Below, in pieces: positions 62,721 to 64,000 of a DNA stretch of 64,000 nt. The stretch lies in assembly GCA_036924255.1 (NCBI GenBank), contig JAUPFN010000010.1, positions 2,446,501 through 2,510,500 on the forward strand, read 5' to 3'. The DNA is from Apodemia mormo. Lineage: Eukaryota > Arthropoda > Insecta > Lepidoptera > Riodinidae. The notes beneath the pieces were generated by a model. It saw only the letters and a list, made by a program, of their open reading frames with translations, was not told where the DNA came from and made no database searches. A program made the translations under genes and the position numbers. Every line of letters begins with the position of its first letter. Position 1 is the first letter of the stretch.

Positions 62721-63062
62721 ATATCAAATAATAATCTATTAAAGTAGGGCTAATTTAATAGATCACATATTTTGTCAGATCTTAAAACTAGAAATGTAAA
62801 ATAGGATGTTTGTAAAACGCAGTAGCTCCATATAAACTTGTACTTATCTGGCATCTGCTAAATGTCATAAATGCCTTAGCACTCACTACTCACATTTGTA
62901 CTGTGCATGATTTATTTACATTTGGTTGACACTAACACTTGACAGACCGCGCTCGGAAAAATAACTGGCTGTTCTTCAATAACAGATAATGACATCTGTT
63001 ATTATTCAGTAACAGTAACAGGATCAACAGACATCTTGTTTGACCTGTTATAACCCAACGCT
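62425..63062. repeat. Direct duplication, unit 1
   Basis: Paired with 63208-63898. Matching points lie about 780-816 bp apart ('gtttacacattttttaaga' at 62700 and 63516). The unit includes the family F right end, 'gcagtagctccatataaact' and the 'cagtaacagtaacaggatca' region ending 'gacctgttataaccca'. Confidence 0.85.
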
Positions 63063-63069
63063 TCATGTA

Positions 63070-63190
63070 GGTGACCACTATGCGAGCTGCAATATATCTA
63101 TGTAAGGCTTAATTATCTTTTGATCATCCGTATTTGCAAAAACATATGAATAAAAAGCATCCCACGGTTCGGGTGATTAGCAGAACTGGT
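63070..63190 (+). pseudogene. Fragment of a second hAT transposase
   Basis: 'actatgcgagctgcaatata' and 'taaaaagcatcccacggttc' correspond to 55007-55120 of the hAT gene, with small indels. It covers the second half of the BED finger coding region and stops at 'agaactgg'. It sits between the two units of the direct duplication. Confidence 0.85.
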
Positions 63191-63207
63191 ACCTAGTTAT
63201 ATTTATT

Positions 63208-63898
63208 ATAATGTTTTTTTTAATATTGCTTCGACATTTTTCAACCCATCGGCTATCAATTATGTAGCTAAAATAGAACTTTAGATCACAAAAATTAAAT
63301 TGAATGCCATTTGAAAAATCAAAATTGATCATCGTTTCCAAAATACCTACACGGCTTTTAAAAAATCAATATAGCCTACTGTGATTTTTAACTAACTATT
63401 TATGTAGATGTTTGAAGTAAAAAAAATATATTACTATGCTTATAGTTTTTACTCATTTTAGCTTAAAATACCTCATATTAGCGGGAAGTTTCAGGTATGG
63501 ACTGCAGGGTTAACCGTTTACACATTTTTTAAGATTATATCAAACAATAATCAACTAAAGTAGGGCTAATTTAAAAGGTCATATTTGTCAGATCTTAAAT
63601 CTAAGAATGTGAAATGGGATCTAAAACGCAGTAGCTCCATATAAACTTGTACGTGTCTGGCATCTGCCAAATGTCGTCTACTAAAATGGCCTTAGTACTC
63701 ACTACTCTCTACTCACCACAGAGTACTTTGTAATATGCTACTCACATATTTTGTACTGTACGTGAATTATATACTGAGACCGACCGTGCTTGGAAAAATA
63801 ACAGGCTGTTCTTTAGTAACAGATATTGACATCTGTTATTTTTCAGTAACAGTAACAGGATCAACAGATGTCTGATTCGACCTGTTATAACCCAAGAC
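63208..63898. repeat. Direct duplication, unit 2
   Basis: Same order as unit 1 with about 10-15% divergence and a larger 'actcactactctctactcac' region. It ends 'gacctgttataacccaa', after which the two units diverge. Confidence 0.85.
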
Positions 63899-64000
63899 CA
63901 GAAACACATAACACGTAACGTGTTTTCAAAAATTGTTACAATTTTTGCGATAAAATTGAACATCGTGTAACATACCAAAAGTGCCATCAGGTTTATGTTT

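Overview
This window reads as intergenic DNA from a moth or butterfly (Lepidoptera) that is dense with transposable elements. It is AT-rich and I see no convincing host protein-coding gene, rRNA or functional tRNA. The placement rests on repeat types known from Lepidoptera: Helitron-like elements that begin TCTATAC and end in a GC hairpin plus CTAG at an A/T target, tRNA-headed SINEs, the 'aagtcggtt' repeat termini, and jockey-like and R4-like LINE fragments. The species is not identifiable from the sequence alone.

Layout. 1-9,200 holds LINE C-terminal fragments, foldbacks, a 482-bp hAT-type MITE, and a roughly 1-kb AT-rich element inside another repeat. 9,200-24,500 is a patchwork of Helitrons, SINEs, two MITEs with TTA duplications, a MITE nested in a SINE-like repeat, and a minus-strand solo LTR at 22,849-23,378. 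24,500-31,400 carries SINEs, a complete 207-bp Helitron, a near-perfect 102-bp-arm foldback (25,917-26,131) and a 339-bp tandem duplication. 31,550-41,650 contains two paralogous copies, about 7.5 kb apart, of a dead Helitron coding region, each with an internal 130-bp minisatellite. Only the first copy carries a solo LTR, and the second preserves its empty site. Between them lie an R1/LOA-like LINE C-terminus and a tandem array with a period near 275 bp. 41,650-44,700 is mostly featureless. 44,700-52,750 is a nested wreck: a plus-strand jockey/CR1-like LINE (ORF1, the endonuclease start, the RT) split by about 4 kb that includes a minus-strand R4-like LINE, itself split by a 1.5-kb insert with a 9-bp duplication, which in turn contains another RT fragment and a SINE. 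52,850-56,900 has a DNA-transposase N-terminal scrap and the best-preserved gene of the window, a hAT transposase with few disabling changes. 57,000-64,000 has more of the 1-kb AT-rich family, SINEs, Helitron ends and a direct duplication flanking a fragment of the same hAT transposase.

The genes are selfish-element genes. Three target-site duplications, one paralogous empty site and several insertion-within-insertion boundaries allow the relative order of many events to be read directly. At least four tRNA-headed SINE types and one SINE-like family of about 365 bp with some 20 copies or fragments make up much of the rest.
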